Assembly: GCF_963677035.1 (NCBI RefSeq) | Contig: NZ_OY781472.1 | Span: 248,001 to 312,000 of the forward strand | Direction of reading: 5' to 3' | Length of the DNA: 64,000 nucleotides | Origin: an uncultured Hyphomonas sp. | GTDB lineage: Bacteria; Pseudomonadota; Alphaproteobacteria; Caulobacterales; Hyphomonadaceae | Shown here: positions 42,845 through 51,806 of the stretch, piece after piece | Position numbering within the stretch: the stretch's first letter is position 1 | How the letters are laid out: every line of letters begins with the position of its first letter | Position numbers and translations under genes: made by a program | Notes under the pieces: model-generated | The model's input: the letters and a program-made list of their open reading frames with translations, nothing else | What the model was told of the DNA's origin: nothing | The model's database searches: none

Positions 42845-43693
42845 ATGTCGAGACTGACGATCTTCTGTTTCCTCCTTGTCATCGGGCTATCTGGCTGCGG
42901 CAATCCTCCTGCGCCGCAAAAGTCAGAAACCGCCCGCCCGATGCGGATCGTCAGTCTCGACTATTGCGCTGACCAATATGTCCTGAAATTTGCTGATCGG
43001 GATCAGATCCTGGCGATCTCTCCCGATGCGGTGAAGGATTTTTCCTATATGCGGGACGAAGCCGTTGGCGTGCCCACGGTTCGTCCCGTTGCGGAAGATG
43101 TGCTCATCCTGAAACCGGACCTTGTCGTGCGAGCGTATGGCGGCGGACCCAATGCCGAGGCCTTCTTCAAACGTGCCGGCATCCCCGTGCTCACAGTGGG
43201 CTGGACGTCCAATGTCGACCGTGAAGAGGTCGGTTCGATTCCAAGTCTCATCCAGCAAATGGCCGATGGCCTTGGGCAAAGTGAAAAGGGCCGCAAGTTG
43301 ATATCAGAGTTCCGCGAGCGTCTTGCCAGGATCCACAAGCGGGCGGACGGCAAGACCGCGCTCTACATGACGCCCGCCGGCGCCACCACTGGCCCTGGCT
43401 CCATGGTTCATGAAATGCTCCGCGCGGCGGGACTCGAAAACTTCGAGACCAAACCGGGTTGGCGCTCCATACCGCTGGAACGTCTCGCCTATGAGCAACC
43501 CGATGTCGTCGCAGCGGCATTTTTTGACCAGAAAACCAACCATCCCGACTCCTGGAGCCCCATGAATCATCCCGTTGCGGAGCGCCAGATGCAGGACCAG
43601 ACAGTTGTCCCCCTCAAGGGCGCATGGACAGCCTGCGGCGGCTGGTTCATCATCGACGCCATCGAAGCGCTGGCGGAAGGCGGTGACTCATGA
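42845..43693 (+). CDS. btuF: Cobalamin ABC transporter substrate-binding lipoprotein
   Basis: 282 residues. The signal peptide has a lipobox, LSGC, so it is probably anchored to a membrane and faces the periplasm. It has the helical-backbone binding-protein fold of the FecB/BtuF family: RIVSLDYCADQYVLKFADRDQILAIS, then ILKPDLVVRAYGGG and AGIPVLTVGW. It should hand corrinoids from BtuB to BtuCD. It starts 8 bases after btuB and overlaps btuC by an ATGA. Confidence 0.9.
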   Translation: MSRLTIFCFLLVIGLSGCGNPPAPQKSETARPMRIVSLDYCADQYVLKFADRDQILAISPDAVKDFSYMRDEAVGVPTVRPVAEDVLILKPDLVVRAYGGGPNAEAFFKRAGIPVLTVGWTSNVDREEVGSIPSLIQQMADGLGQSEKGRKLISEFRERLARIHKRADGKTALYMTPAGATTGPGSMVHEMLRAAGLENFETKPGWRSIPLERLAYEQPDVVAAAFFDQKTNHPDSWSPMNHPVAERQMQDQTVVPLKGAWTACGGWFIIDAIEALAEGGDS

Positions 43694-44679
43694 GCGGCCG
43701 TCTGTTGGTACCAGGCCTCATTGCTGCCTCGGTGCTGGCGGTCTTTGCTGCCTGTCTGCTCGGCTCGACGCCCCTGCCCGCCGACCGCGTCCTTGCAGCA
43801 TTCTTCGGAGGCGCCGATGCGGGTGACCGCCTCGTCGTGTGGCAGATCCGCCTGCCCCGTGCGATCGCGGCATTCGTCAGCGGCGCCGCCCTGGGCATCA
43901 GCGGCGCCGCCTTGCAGGGCCTGCTGAGGAACCCGCTCGCGGAACCTGGTGTGCTTGGGGTGTCAGCGTCAGCTTCCCTGTTCGCAACGTTTTCGCTCTA
44001 TTATGGGCTGGCCGCCATTTCGCCCTGGGTGCTGCCCATCTCGGCGATTGCCGGGGCTCTTGCAGGAACTGCACTCATTGCACTTGCGGCCATCCGTACC
44101 CGGTCCGTCGTCACATTGATCCTGATCGGTGTGGGTTTGTCCAGTTTCTCCGGAGCCGCCATGAGCCTCCTGATGAATCTCGCGCCCAACCCGTTTTCCC
44201 TGTCTGACATGATCAACTGGATGCTCGGCTCAGTTGCCAATCGCAGCTTTGAGGAAGTGGGGCTGGCAGCGCCTTTCCTAATTCTGGGGACTGCAATTTT
44301 GCTGTCATCCCGGCGCGGCCTGTCGGCCCTGACATTGGGAGAAGAGGCAGCGAGCGGCGTCGGGCTCAATCTGCAAAAACAGCGTATTCTCACCGTACTC
44401 GGTGCAGGTCTGGCAACAGGCGGGTCAGTCGCTCTTGCAGGCGCTATCGGCTTCGTCGGCATCGTCGCGCCGCACATTATCCGGCCGTTCGTCCGGCACG
44501 ATCCGGCGCGTTCGCTTATACCGTCTGCCCTGCTTGCCGGGCTGATCCTGGTGATCGCTGACATTGGGGTCCGCATCCTGCCGACATCGAACGAACTCAA
44601 ACTCGGCGTTGTGGCAGCACTGATCGGTGCGCCGGCCTTCGTCTGGATCGCGATTCAGAGGCGTGCGCTCAATGGCTGA
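43690..44679 (+). CDS. btuC: Cobalamin ABC transporter permease
   Basis: 329-aa FecCD-family permease with about ten transmembrane helices. Family motifs: VWQIRLPRAIAAFVSGAALGISGAALQGLLRNPLAEPGVLGVSASASL, in several pieces near residues 50-100, and FVGIVAPHIIRPFVRHD, the coupling region contacting the ATPase. Gene order btuF-btuC-btuD and overlaps on both sides (4 bases with btuF, 8 with btuD) define the transporter. Confidence 0.94.
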   Translation: MSGRLLVPGLIAASVLAVFAACLLGSTPLPADRVLAAFFGGADAGDRLVVWQIRLPRAIAAFVSGAALGISGAALQGLLRNPLAEPGVLGVSASASLFATFSLYYGLAAISPWVLPISAIAGALAGTALIALAAIRTRSVVTLILIGVGLSSFSGAAMSLLMNLAPNPFSLSDMINWMLGSVANRSFEEVGLAAPFLILGTAILLSSRRGLSALTLGEEAASGVGLNLQKQRILTVLGAGLATGGSVALAGAIGFVGIVAPHIIRPFVRHDPARSLIPSALLAGLILVIADIGVRILPTSNELKLGVVAALIGAPAFVWIAIQRRALNG

Positions 44680-45433
44680 ACTCCTGACACAAGACCTCTG
44701 CGTAACGGCCGACGCCAACCTGCTTGTTCGCGACGCAAATTTACGCCTGGTGCCGGGGGAACTCGTCGCTCTGCTCGGCCCGAACGGCGCAGGCAAGACC
44801 AGCCTGTTGCGGGCGGCGCTGGGCCTTGAGAAGCGATCCGCTGGCCTCGCTACGCTTGATGGGGTGGACAGTGAAAAACTCTCCCCCATGCAACGGGCCC
44901 GGCGCGTTGCCTATCTTCCCCAACAACGCCCTTTGGCCTGGCCGAATACCGTTCGTGATGTCGTTGCCCTTGGGCGATTTGCCTATGGTGCCGCCCCCGG
45001 CAAGCTCAGCCCCAAAGATGCGGAAGCCGTGGACAACGCCATAGAGCGCTGCGGCCTGACGGACCTGGGCAACCGGAACACCGATACGCTATCGGGCGGA
45101 GAGCTTGCCCGTGTCCACTGCGCCCGCGCCTTTGCTGCCGAGGCCCCATTGCTCGTCGCGGATGAGCCGGTCGCTGCGCTCGATCCACGCCATCAGTTCA
45201 GTACAATGGATATTGTCCGCCAGTTCGTCGAAGGCGGCGGCGGCGCGCTCGTTGTGTTGCACGACATTACACTGGCTGCACGCTATGCGACGCGCATGGT
45301 CTGGATGAAACAGTCACGGATTGTGGCGGATGGTCCACCGGAACAAACACTCACGCCTGAACGCCTTGCAGACATCTACGGAGTGAGAGCGCGGGTGGAC
45401 GGCCGATCGGTAGAGATCGAAGGCACTCTATGA
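44672..45433 (+). CDS. btuD: Cobalamin ABC transporter ATP-binding protein
   Basis: 253 residues. Walker A is GPNGAGKTS (36-44), the signature motif LSGGELARVHCARAF, Walker B LLVADEPVAAL, and the switch histidine is in VVLHDITLAA. It is of the FecE/BtuD type that powers corrinoid import. I chose the ATG at 44672, inside the end of btuC; a start 15 codons earlier would read through btuC without family similarity. The stop overlaps cobQ (ATGA). Confidence 0.94.
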   Translation: MAELLTQDLCVTADANLLVRDANLRLVPGELVALLGPNGAGKTSLLRAALGLEKRSAGLATLDGVDSEKLSPMQRARRVAYLPQQRPLAWPNTVRDVVALGRFAYGAAPGKLSPKDAEAVDNAIERCGLTDLGNRNTDTLSGGELARVHCARAFAAEAPLLVADEPVAALDPRHQFSTMDIVRQFVEGGGGALVVLHDITLAARYATRMVWMKQSRIVADGPPEQTLTPERLADIYGVRARVDGRSVEIEGTL

Positions 45434-46917
45434 CGGCAAAAGCTCTGATGTTGCAGGGAACGGGGTCCGACGTCGGGAAGTCCGTACTCACGGCCGCGCT
45501 CTGCCGGATCGCCAGACGGCGCGGCCTGAGTGTCGCGCCCTTCAAGCCCCAGAATATGTCGAACAATGCCGCCGCCTGTCCTGACGGCGGAGAGATCGGC
45601 CGCGCACAGGCGCTGCAGGCGCTAGCCTGCGGGCTGGATCCACACACGGATTTCAATCCCGTCCTCCTTAAGCCCGAAACCGACCGGCGGGCCCAATTGG
45701 TCGTACAGGGAAAAGCGGTCACGGCCATGGATGCGGCCCACTATATGGCGCATCGCGGCGAGCTCATGGACAAGGTAATCGAGAGCTTCAGCCGCCTGAC
45801 AGCATCCCATGACCTTGTCATTGTGGAAGGTGCTGGCAGTCCCTCGGAAATCAATCTTCGCGACCGGGACATTGCCAATATGGGATTTGCCCGCCGGGCG
45901 GGTGTCCCCGTCTGCCTGATCGGCGATATCGACCGGGGCGGCGTGATCGCCAGCCTCGTCGGCACGCAGTCTGTCCTCGATCCAGAGGATCAGGCCATGA
46001 TCACCGGTTTTCTCATCAACAAGTTCCGCGGTGATCCGGCGCTATTCGAGGATGGGGTAAAGGCGATTGAACAGCGCACGGGATGGCCTTGTCATGGGGT
46101 CATTCCATGGCTGCCAGTGAGCACTGAGCTGCCCGCCGAAGATGCCGTTGTCCTGTCGAGACCGGAGCGCTCAACCGGCGGCACGCTGAAGATTGCGGCG
46201 CCGATGCTGTCGCGCATGGCAAATTTTGACGATGTCGATCCGTTGCAGCACGAGCCCTGTGTGGACTTCCGCTGGATTCCGCCGGGCCAGCATATTCCCC
46301 GCGATACGGATGTCATCATCCTGTTCGGTACCAAGTCCACACTTGGCGACCTCGCCTTCGTCCGCCAGCAGGGTTGGGATCATGACATCATTGCATATGC
46401 GCGATCAGGCGGGCGTGTGCTCGGCATCTGCGGCGGCTATCAGATGCTCGGGCAACGCGTCGTCGATCCCGTCGGAGTCGATGGCGCCGCCGGAGAGGCG
46501 CAGGGGCTGGGTCTGCTCAACGTCGAAACACTCATGCAGGCGGACAAGAAAGTCGCGCCCGTATCCGGCGACTGCACGATAGGCAGTATGCCCGTATCGG
46601 GATACGAAATTCATACCGGGCGGACGACCGGCGAGGATACAGCCCGCCCCATGTTCAACCTCGTCAATGAGCCTGACGGCGCCCGAAGCGCAAATGGCCG
46701 GATCGAAGGCACCTACCTGCACGGCGCCTTCACCAATGATGCCTTCAGAAGAGCCTGGCTCGCCCGCGCCGGGGGGACAGCCGATGCTCATGCCAGTTAC
46801 AACAACACGGTCGAACGCGCCCTCGACAGGCTGGCGGACGGCGTTGAGGCGAAAGTCGACATCGAGGCGATGCTGGAGAGCGCACAGCCGCCCGGCTGGC
46901 AGCCCGCGCTCAGATGA
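45430..46917 (+). CDS. cobQ: Cobyric acid synthase
   Basis: 495 aa, normal length. It amidates four side chains of adenosylcobyrinic acid a,c-diamide with glutamine and ATP. The N-terminal BioD-like ATPase domain has LMLQGTGSDVGKSVLTAALCR and FKPQNMSNNAA; the C-terminal class I glutaminase domain has the nucleophile in GICGGYQMLG and the histidine in GTYLHGAF. Coupled by ATGA overlaps to btuD and cbiB. In some databases this is cbiP. Confidence 0.96.
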   Translation: MTAKALMLQGTGSDVGKSVLTAALCRIARRRGLSVAPFKPQNMSNNAAACPDGGEIGRAQALQALACGLDPHTDFNPVLLKPETDRRAQLVVQGKAVTAMDAAHYMAHRGELMDKVIESFSRLTASHDLVIVEGAGSPSEINLRDRDIANMGFARRAGVPVCLIGDIDRGGVIASLVGTQSVLDPEDQAMITGFLINKFRGDPALFEDGVKAIEQRTGWPCHGVIPWLPVSTELPAEDAVVLSRPERSTGGTLKIAAPMLSRMANFDDVDPLQHEPCVDFRWIPPGQHIPRDTDVIILFGTKSTLGDLAFVRQQGWDHDIIAYARSGGRVLGICGGYQMLGQRVVDPVGVDGAAGEAQGLGLLNVETLMQADKKVAPVSGDCTIGSMPVSGYEIHTGRTTGEDTARPMFNLVNEPDGARSANGRIEGTYLHGAFTNDAFRRAWLARAGGTADAHASYNNTVERALDRLADGVEAKVDIEAMLESAQPPGWQPALR

Positions 46918-47864
46918 GCGCCGCCGCACTGATGCTGGCGGCCTGGGCGATTGAAGTTGCATTCGGCTGGCCAAACTGGTTGTTCAGACTGATCCGGCAC
47001 CCGGTGGTCTGGTTTGGCGCGCTCGTCCGGTGGCTGGGGACAACCTTCAATCAGGACGGCTGGCCGCATTCCGTGCGCTATATGGCAGGCATGGCCGCCA
47101 GCCTGTTCACCATTTCTCTCGCAACCACATTGGCGTGGCTTGTCTCTGAAAGGCTTCCGGACACGCCCTTAGGTATCCTTCTTGAAGCCCTTATTGCTTC
47201 CACACTGATTGCCTCACGCAGCCTCTATAAACATGTCGCTGACGTGGCGCGTCCGCTTGCATGCGGAGACATCAACGCTGCCCGGCAGTCTGTCTCTCTG
47301 ATTGTCGGAAGAGACCCGGCGCAGCTGGACGAAGCCGGAATTGCGCGCGCGTCGATCGAGAGCCTTGCAGAGAATACGTCTGACGGTGTCATCGCACCAC
47401 TCTTCTGGGGCGCACTTCTTGGCCTGCCCGGCCTTGTTGCCTACAAGGCCATCAACACACTGGATTCCATGATCGGCCATCGGAATACACGCTATGCCGC
47501 ATTCGGTGGTTTTGCAGCCCGGCTGGACGATGTGGCGAACCTGATCCCGGCCCGCCTGACCGGCTTCGTCTTCGCGTGTACCTCAATGCGCCTTCCGGTT
47601 TTTAAAATAATGATCCGGGATGCCGGCCGACACCGTTCGCCCAATGCCGGCTGGCCGGAGGCCGCGATGGCCGCAGCGCTTGGCATACGTCTCTCCGGCC
47701 CGCGGATCTATGGCGAGCAGCAAACTGACGATCCCTGGCTCAATCCGGACGCACCAGACCCTTCGGGGCAGGACATTCACCGGGCGCTGCGCCTATACCT
47801 CGAAGCGATGACGATATGCGCCCTGCTATTGTTCATCATAGTTCTGCTGCAGGTGACAGTATGA
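46914..47864 (+). CDS. cbiB: Adenosylcobinamide-phosphate synthase CbiB
   Basis: 316-aa membrane enzyme that joins adenosylcobyric acid and aminopropanol phosphate. Family motifs: WPNWLFRLIRHPVVWFG, SLAENTSDGVIAPLFWGALLG, YKAINTLDSMIGHRNTRY and WPEAAMAAALGIRLSGPRIYG, in order. About four to five hydrophobic segments are visible. It overlaps cobQ and the decarboxylase gene by 4 bases each. Also called cobD in the aerobic pathway nomenclature; I use cbiB to avoid confusion with the next gene. Confidence 0.95.
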   Translation: MSAAALMLAAWAIEVAFGWPNWLFRLIRHPVVWFGALVRWLGTTFNQDGWPHSVRYMAGMAASLFTISLATTLAWLVSERLPDTPLGILLEALIASTLIASRSLYKHVADVARPLACGDINAARQSVSLIVGRDPAQLDEAGIARASIESLAENTSDGVIAPLFWGALLGLPGLVAYKAINTLDSMIGHRNTRYAAFGGFAARLDDVANLIPARLTGFVFACTSMRLPVFKIMIRDAGRHRSPNAGWPEAAMAAALGIRLSGPRIYGEQQTDDPWLNPDAPDPSGQDIHRALRLYLEAMTICALLLFIIVLLQVTV

Positions 47865-48853
47865 CTCTGAACCTCCTCCATGGCGGCGCACTGGACCGGA
47901 TGCGCGAAGCGTTTCCAGATGCACCGGCCCCCTGGGTCGACCTTTCGACCGGGATCAATCCCTGGCCGTACCCTGTGGGCGCAATTCCGGAAGCGGCATA
48001 TCATCATTTGCCGACGCAAGCCGCATACGATCGATGCCGCGCAGAGATGTCCCAGGCCTTCGGCGCGCACCCCGAAAGCCTGCTGCTTTCGCCTGGAAGC
48101 GAGTTGCTCATCCGTCTCTTGCCGGGCGTCATCTCGCCCCGGCGCGTGGCGATCCTGTCACCGACCTATGGCGATCATGCCCGCGCGTGGAAGTCCGCTG
48201 GCTGTGAAGTGATTGAAACGGACGCGCCTCTGGACATGGTAGGCAACGCGGACGCCGTCATCCTGTGCAATCCAAACAATCCAGACGGCCGGCGGTTTGA
48301 TCCGGACAGACTAATGACGGCAGCGGAGACGCTCGCCGCTCGTGGCGGATGGCTGATTGTCGACGAGGCGTATGCGGACCTTCATCCAGAGCTGAGTGTC
48401 GCAGTTCATGGCGGCAAGAGCAATCTGATCATTCTGCGCTCCTTCGGGAAGTTCTTCGGCCTTGCCGGTGTCCGCCTCGGCGCCCTGATTGCGCCACCTC
48501 CGATCCTCACATCGCTATCGGAACAGCTCGGCGTGTGGCCCGTATCCGGGCCTGCGCTGGCAATCGGGGCACGCGCCTACCATGATCGGTCCTGGCAGGA
48601 AAAAACGCGGGTCAGACTGAAGGAGGCGCGCGGACACCTCGATGAAACGCTGACAGCTGCGGGCCTTCACATCGCCGGAGGGTGCGATCTTTTCCGCCTT
48701 GTACAGACCCCGGATGCGGCATCCCTTTGGCAGCGGCTGGCGAAAAAGGGCATTTATGTTCGCCGGTTTGACGGGGCAGACCGCTTGCTTCGCATCGGTC
48801 TGCCAGCAGATCCGGACAGCGAACAGCGTCTTGCGGGTGCCCTTACCCCTTGA
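47861..48853 (+). CDS. cobD: Threonine-phosphate decarboxylase (PLP enzyme)
   Basis: 330-aa aminotransferase-fold protein, which makes the 1-amino-2-propanol phosphate used by CbiB. It starts LHGGALDRMREAFPDAPAPW with STGINPWPYP, typical of this branch. PLP contacts: NPNNPDGR and VDEAYADL, with Lys197 in RSFGKFFGLAGVRLG. I chose the ATG at 47861, which overlaps the cbiB stop. The last 11 bases overlap the end of the convergent cobU gene. The product is named CobC in Pseudomonas. Confidence 0.93.
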   Translation: MTLNLLHGGALDRMREAFPDAPAPWVDLSTGINPWPYPVGAIPEAAYHHLPTQAAYDRCRAEMSQAFGAHPESLLLSPGSELLIRLLPGVISPRRVAILSPTYGDHARAWKSAGCEVIETDAPLDMVGNADAVILCNPNNPDGRRFDPDRLMTAAETLAARGGWLIVDEAYADLHPELSVAVHGGKSNLIILRSFGKFFGLAGVRLGALIAPPPILTSLSEQLGVWPVSGPALAIGARAYHDRSWQEKTRVRLKEARGHLDETLTAAGLHIAGGCDLFRLVQTPDAASLWQRLAKKGIYVRRFDGADRLLRIGLPADPDSEQRLAGALTP

Positions 48854-49352
48854 GCCGCAGGGGCAGGCCTGCCGCAACAAATTCGACGACATCACTGACT
48901 TCAGCCATTCTCTGGTTCAGTCGCCCCTGAGCATCGCGGAACCGGCGGCCGAGCGGTGTTTCAGGCACCAGCCCCAGTCCAACTTCGTTCGAGACAAGTA
49001 TGACGTCCTGATCCAGCCGCTGAAGGCACGCGCAAAGCCTGGCGGTTTCCGCCTCTACATCGAGTTCCCGATGCATCAGGTTGGACAGCCACAGTGTGAG
49101 GCAATCGACAAGAATGACCTCATCCTCTCCGGATAGCGCTTCCATCGCTCCGACAAGGTCGACCGGTGCCTCGACCGTTTGCCAGCCCTGTCCCCGGTCC
49201 GCCTGATGGCGGGCAATCCTGTCGCGCATTTCTGCATCAAGCGGTTCGGCTGTCGCGATATAGACGCGCCTTTCCTGATACGTTTCCGCCAGCCGCTGCG
49301 CCCGCGCGCTCTTGCCGGACCGGGCGCCTCCAAGAACCAGATTTATCGTCAT
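48843..49352 (-). CDS. cobU: Adenosylcobinamide kinase / guanylyltransferase
   Basis: 169 residues. This bifunctional enzyme phosphorylates adenosylcobinamide and transfers GMP to it. The P-loop is GGARSGKS (8-15); His49 in DRIARHQADRGQGW is the probable guanylylated histidine. FVSNEVGLGLVPETPLGRRFRD is a family marker. Also called cobP. It is the only cobalamin gene on the minus strand, so it needs its own promoter within the 95 bases before 49447. It completes the nucleotide-loop assembly set. Confidence 0.95.
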   Translation of the reverse strand: MTINLVLGGARSGKSARAQRLAETYQERRVYIATAEPLDAEMRDRIARHQADRGQGWQTVEAPVDLVGAMEALSGEDEVILVDCLTLWLSNLMHRELDVEAETARLCACLQRLDQDVILVSNEVGLGLVPETPLGRRFRDAQGRLNQRMAEVSDVVEFVAAGLPLRLKG

Positions 49353-49446
49353 GCGCGTATCCAGCCGGTTGAAATAACCTGTGGCCCATTGGGCTCGGTA
49401 GTTGAAATGACCGGGCTCATTCCACGAAAGACCCTTCTCCCGGTCA

Positions 49447-49818
49447 CTATTCCTGACTCTCGCCCACTTTCCCCATGGACCACAGCACGGCGATCCAGCC
49501 GGCTTTCACGCGTGGCAGGGCCAGCATGACAGCGCCCGTGACGGCAAGTGCGGCGCCCGGCAGGGTGATCCAGAACGGCAGATCCGACATGGACACGAAA
49601 AACGTGATTGCCACCAGAAGCGGCGCCAGCATCAGCACGGTAAGCCATGCAGGTCCATCTTCGGAAGGGACCTGCCCCAGCGGCGCGCCACAGCACGCGC
49701 AAGTGTCCACCGGCTTCAGGTATGCCCTGTAAAGCGCGCCCTGCCCGCAGGCGGGGCATTTCAGGGCCAGTCCGCGCATCAGCGCGATGTGGGCAGAAGA
49801 GGTAGACGTTTCGGGCAT
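49447..49818 (-). CDS. DUF983 zinc-ribbon membrane protein
   Basis: 123 residues. An N-terminal zinc ribbon (KCPACGQGALY and CACCGAPLG, four cysteines) is followed by two transmembrane helices (about residues 58-78 and 84-104). This is the DUF983 pattern, often found near cytochrome oxidase genes in alphaproteobacteria, but not here. Function unknown. I prefer the ATG at 49818; a GTG ten codons upstream is possible, and neither has a clear ribosome site. Confidence 0.82.
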   Translation of the reverse strand: MPETSTSSAHIALMRGLALKCPACGQGALYRAYLKPVDTCACCGAPLGQVPSEDGPAWLTVLMLAPLLVAITFFVSMSDLPFWITLPGAALAVTGAVMLALPRVKAGWIAVLWSMGKVGESQE

Positions 49819-50070
49819 GGGCAATTTTACGAGACTATCGGGTGTCACCCTGCAAGGTCTACCCGGGAGGCGATGGGCCGCAGGCAGTTGCCTCTGTGGC
49901 GGGAAAGGAGAATTTAGCGCGCCTCGCCTACCCGCCCGCCGGTATAAGGCTCAGTCTCCGGGCCGGTTTGTTCCTGTCCGGATAATTTCGGCCATGCCTT
50001 ACATGTCTCCGGCGCTGGTTTCGAGCACCGTTGTCAATCAGGTGAGACGTTCGCCCCGGGCCCTGCGAGA

Positions 50071-51699
50071 CTAGCCGACTCTCGCCCAGGCATCCGGGCT
50101 GTCACCCATCATCAGGATGTCGGCCAATGTCGCGACCATCGTACGGGGACGGATCGGTTTTTCGATCATGGCAACGAACCCCGCCGCCTTGCAGGCAGTC
50201 CGGCGGGTATCGGTGAGGTCCGCCGTCACGGCCAGAACCGGAATTTCGGAATTCGGGCCCGGCGTGGTGCGCAAGGCACTCAGGATCATATCCCCGGTTT
50301 CGTCCGGCAGGTGAATATCGGTCAGGATCGCCTGATAGCCGACATCGAACATATATTCGCGCGCCGCTTCTGCGGTCCCGGCATGGTCCACGTCCCAGCC
50401 AGCCGCGCGGAGGGCTTCGGTGATGACGAGCGCACTCGCGGCATGGTCTTCGATGACGAGGATGCGGCCCAATTCAAACTTGCCCATCTGGGGCCGGAGA
50501 GTTTTCTCCTGTGCCGGGCTGGCGACCAGACGCGGACCGGCCTTCTGCACTGGCAGGTCAACCGTGAAAATGCTGCCCCCATCAGGATTGTCGGCCAGTG
50601 ATATTTCTCCCCCCATCGCCCTGGCCAGTGATTTGGCAATCGCAAGGCCAAGCCCCGACCCGCCATGCACATGGGCTGTCTTGGCACTGGCCTGTTCGAA
50701 CGCTTCGAACAGGCGCGCCTTGTCGTGCTCGCTTATGCCGCAGCCTGTGTCGGACACGCTCATCCGCAAACGAAGGGACGACTCATCGCGCCAGGTGGCA
50801 AGCGACACATCGACATGACCGGCTTCGGTGAACTTCAGCGCATTGCTGAGCAGGTTGAACAGGATCTGGCGCAGGCGAAGGGCATCTGCCTCGATCCGCG
50901 GCGTGCCTTCCTCGACATGGATTCGCAGGGCAACGCGTTTGCCGTCCGAGCGCGGTTGCCAGACATCCCGGGCCTCGGCAGCGAACTCATCCAGATCGAA
51001 AGGAGCGGCATGCAATGGCATTTTTCCAGCTTCGAGTCGCGACAGGTCCAGCAGGTCGTTCAACAGGCGCTCAAGATGGTGACCGCTTTCGGAAATCGTG
51101 CGGGCCAGCCGTTTCGGCTCTCCACCGGAAACACTGTCCTGCAACAGGTCGGCAACGCCGAGGATACCGGTCAGTGGCGTGCGGATTTCGTGACCGAGGA
51201 AAGCCAGGAAGTCAGCTTTCTCGCGCGCGGCGGAGTTGAGTTTCGCCTTCGCCGCTTCCATGCGCCGGGCAGCCTGGCCCAGTGTGCGGGCGCGCGCGGC
51301 ATTTTCCCCGGCGATCGTCACCGTCAGCGCGGCGGGGCTGACCAGGCCGCGGTAGACGCCGTCCTGAACGATGATCAGACCTTCGCCGAGCGCGTTCGGG
51401 TTCTGGCCGGCGGCAATCCCTGCAGCGAGACCGGCGGGCGTCGTTGCCTCAACGATCTGCGGAGATTTTGACGCCAGCATCGAAACGGGCTGGGAGGTCC
51501 AGACCGACCGTCCTTCAGGGCCGGCCATGGCTTCGGTCACAGCCGCGCGGGTAACCAGCGTCAGCGTCCCGTCTTCCCCTCGCAACGGCAGGGCAAACAG
51601 AGACGTATCAGACAGGAAAAGGCTGAGCGCAGCCGCGCAATTGGTATCCGCCGCAACGGGCGGGATCGGCACAGAAATGTCTTCGACACGCGCGAGCAT
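50071..51699 (-). CDS. Soluble hybrid histidine kinase with N-terminal CBS-like pair and receiver domain
   Basis: 542 residues with no transmembrane segment. Residues about 5-130 look like a pair of CBS-type ligand-binding modules. A HisKA dimer domain follows with the phospho-accepting His170 (FLGHEIRTPLTG), then the ATPase domain with N, G1 and G2 boxes (LFNLLSNALKF, SVSDTGCGIS, GGSGLGLAIAKSL). The C-terminal receiver (from about residue 410) has phospho-acceptor Asp461 and Lys in MIEKPIRP. It probably senses a cytosolic nucleotide-like ligand and passes phosphate to a separate phosphotransferase. No partner gene is adjacent. Confidence 0.9.
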   Translation of the reverse strand: MLARVEDISVPIPPVAADTNCAAALSLFLSDTSLFALPLRGEDGTLTLVTRAAVTEAMAGPEGRSVWTSQPVSMLASKSPQIVEATTPAGLAAGIAAGQNPNALGEGLIIVQDGVYRGLVSPAALTVTIAGENAARARTLGQAARRMEAAKAKLNSAAREKADFLAFLGHEIRTPLTGILGVADLLQDSVSGGEPKRLARTISESGHHLERLLNDLLDLSRLEAGKMPLHAAPFDLDEFAAEARDVWQPRSDGKRVALRIHVEEGTPRIEADALRLRQILFNLLSNALKFTEAGHVDVSLATWRDESSLRLRMSVSDTGCGISEHDKARLFEAFEQASAKTAHVHGGSGLGLAIAKSLARAMGGEISLADNPDGGSIFTVDLPVQKAGPRLVASPAQEKTLRPQMGKFELGRILVIEDHAASALVITEALRAAGWDVDHAGTAEAAREYMFDVGYQAILTDIHLPDETGDMILSALRTTPGPNSEIPVLAVTADLTDTRRTACKAAGFVAMIEKPIRPRTMVATLADILMMGDSPDAWARVG

Positions 51700-51806
51700 C
51701 CGGGCGGTCTCTCTTCAGTCAAACAGAAGAGAAATCATCGCCCGGAATGATTGAGAGGCCGCTAACTTTTGGTTACCGACAGGTTAACCGTCTTTTCCCT
51801 GCCGGG

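Noticed and set aside
49787..50074. A 95-codon plus-strand frame between the DUF983 and histidine kinase genes
   Set aside because: It starts inside the DUF983 gene on the opposite strand, has no ribosome site and no protein-like pattern.
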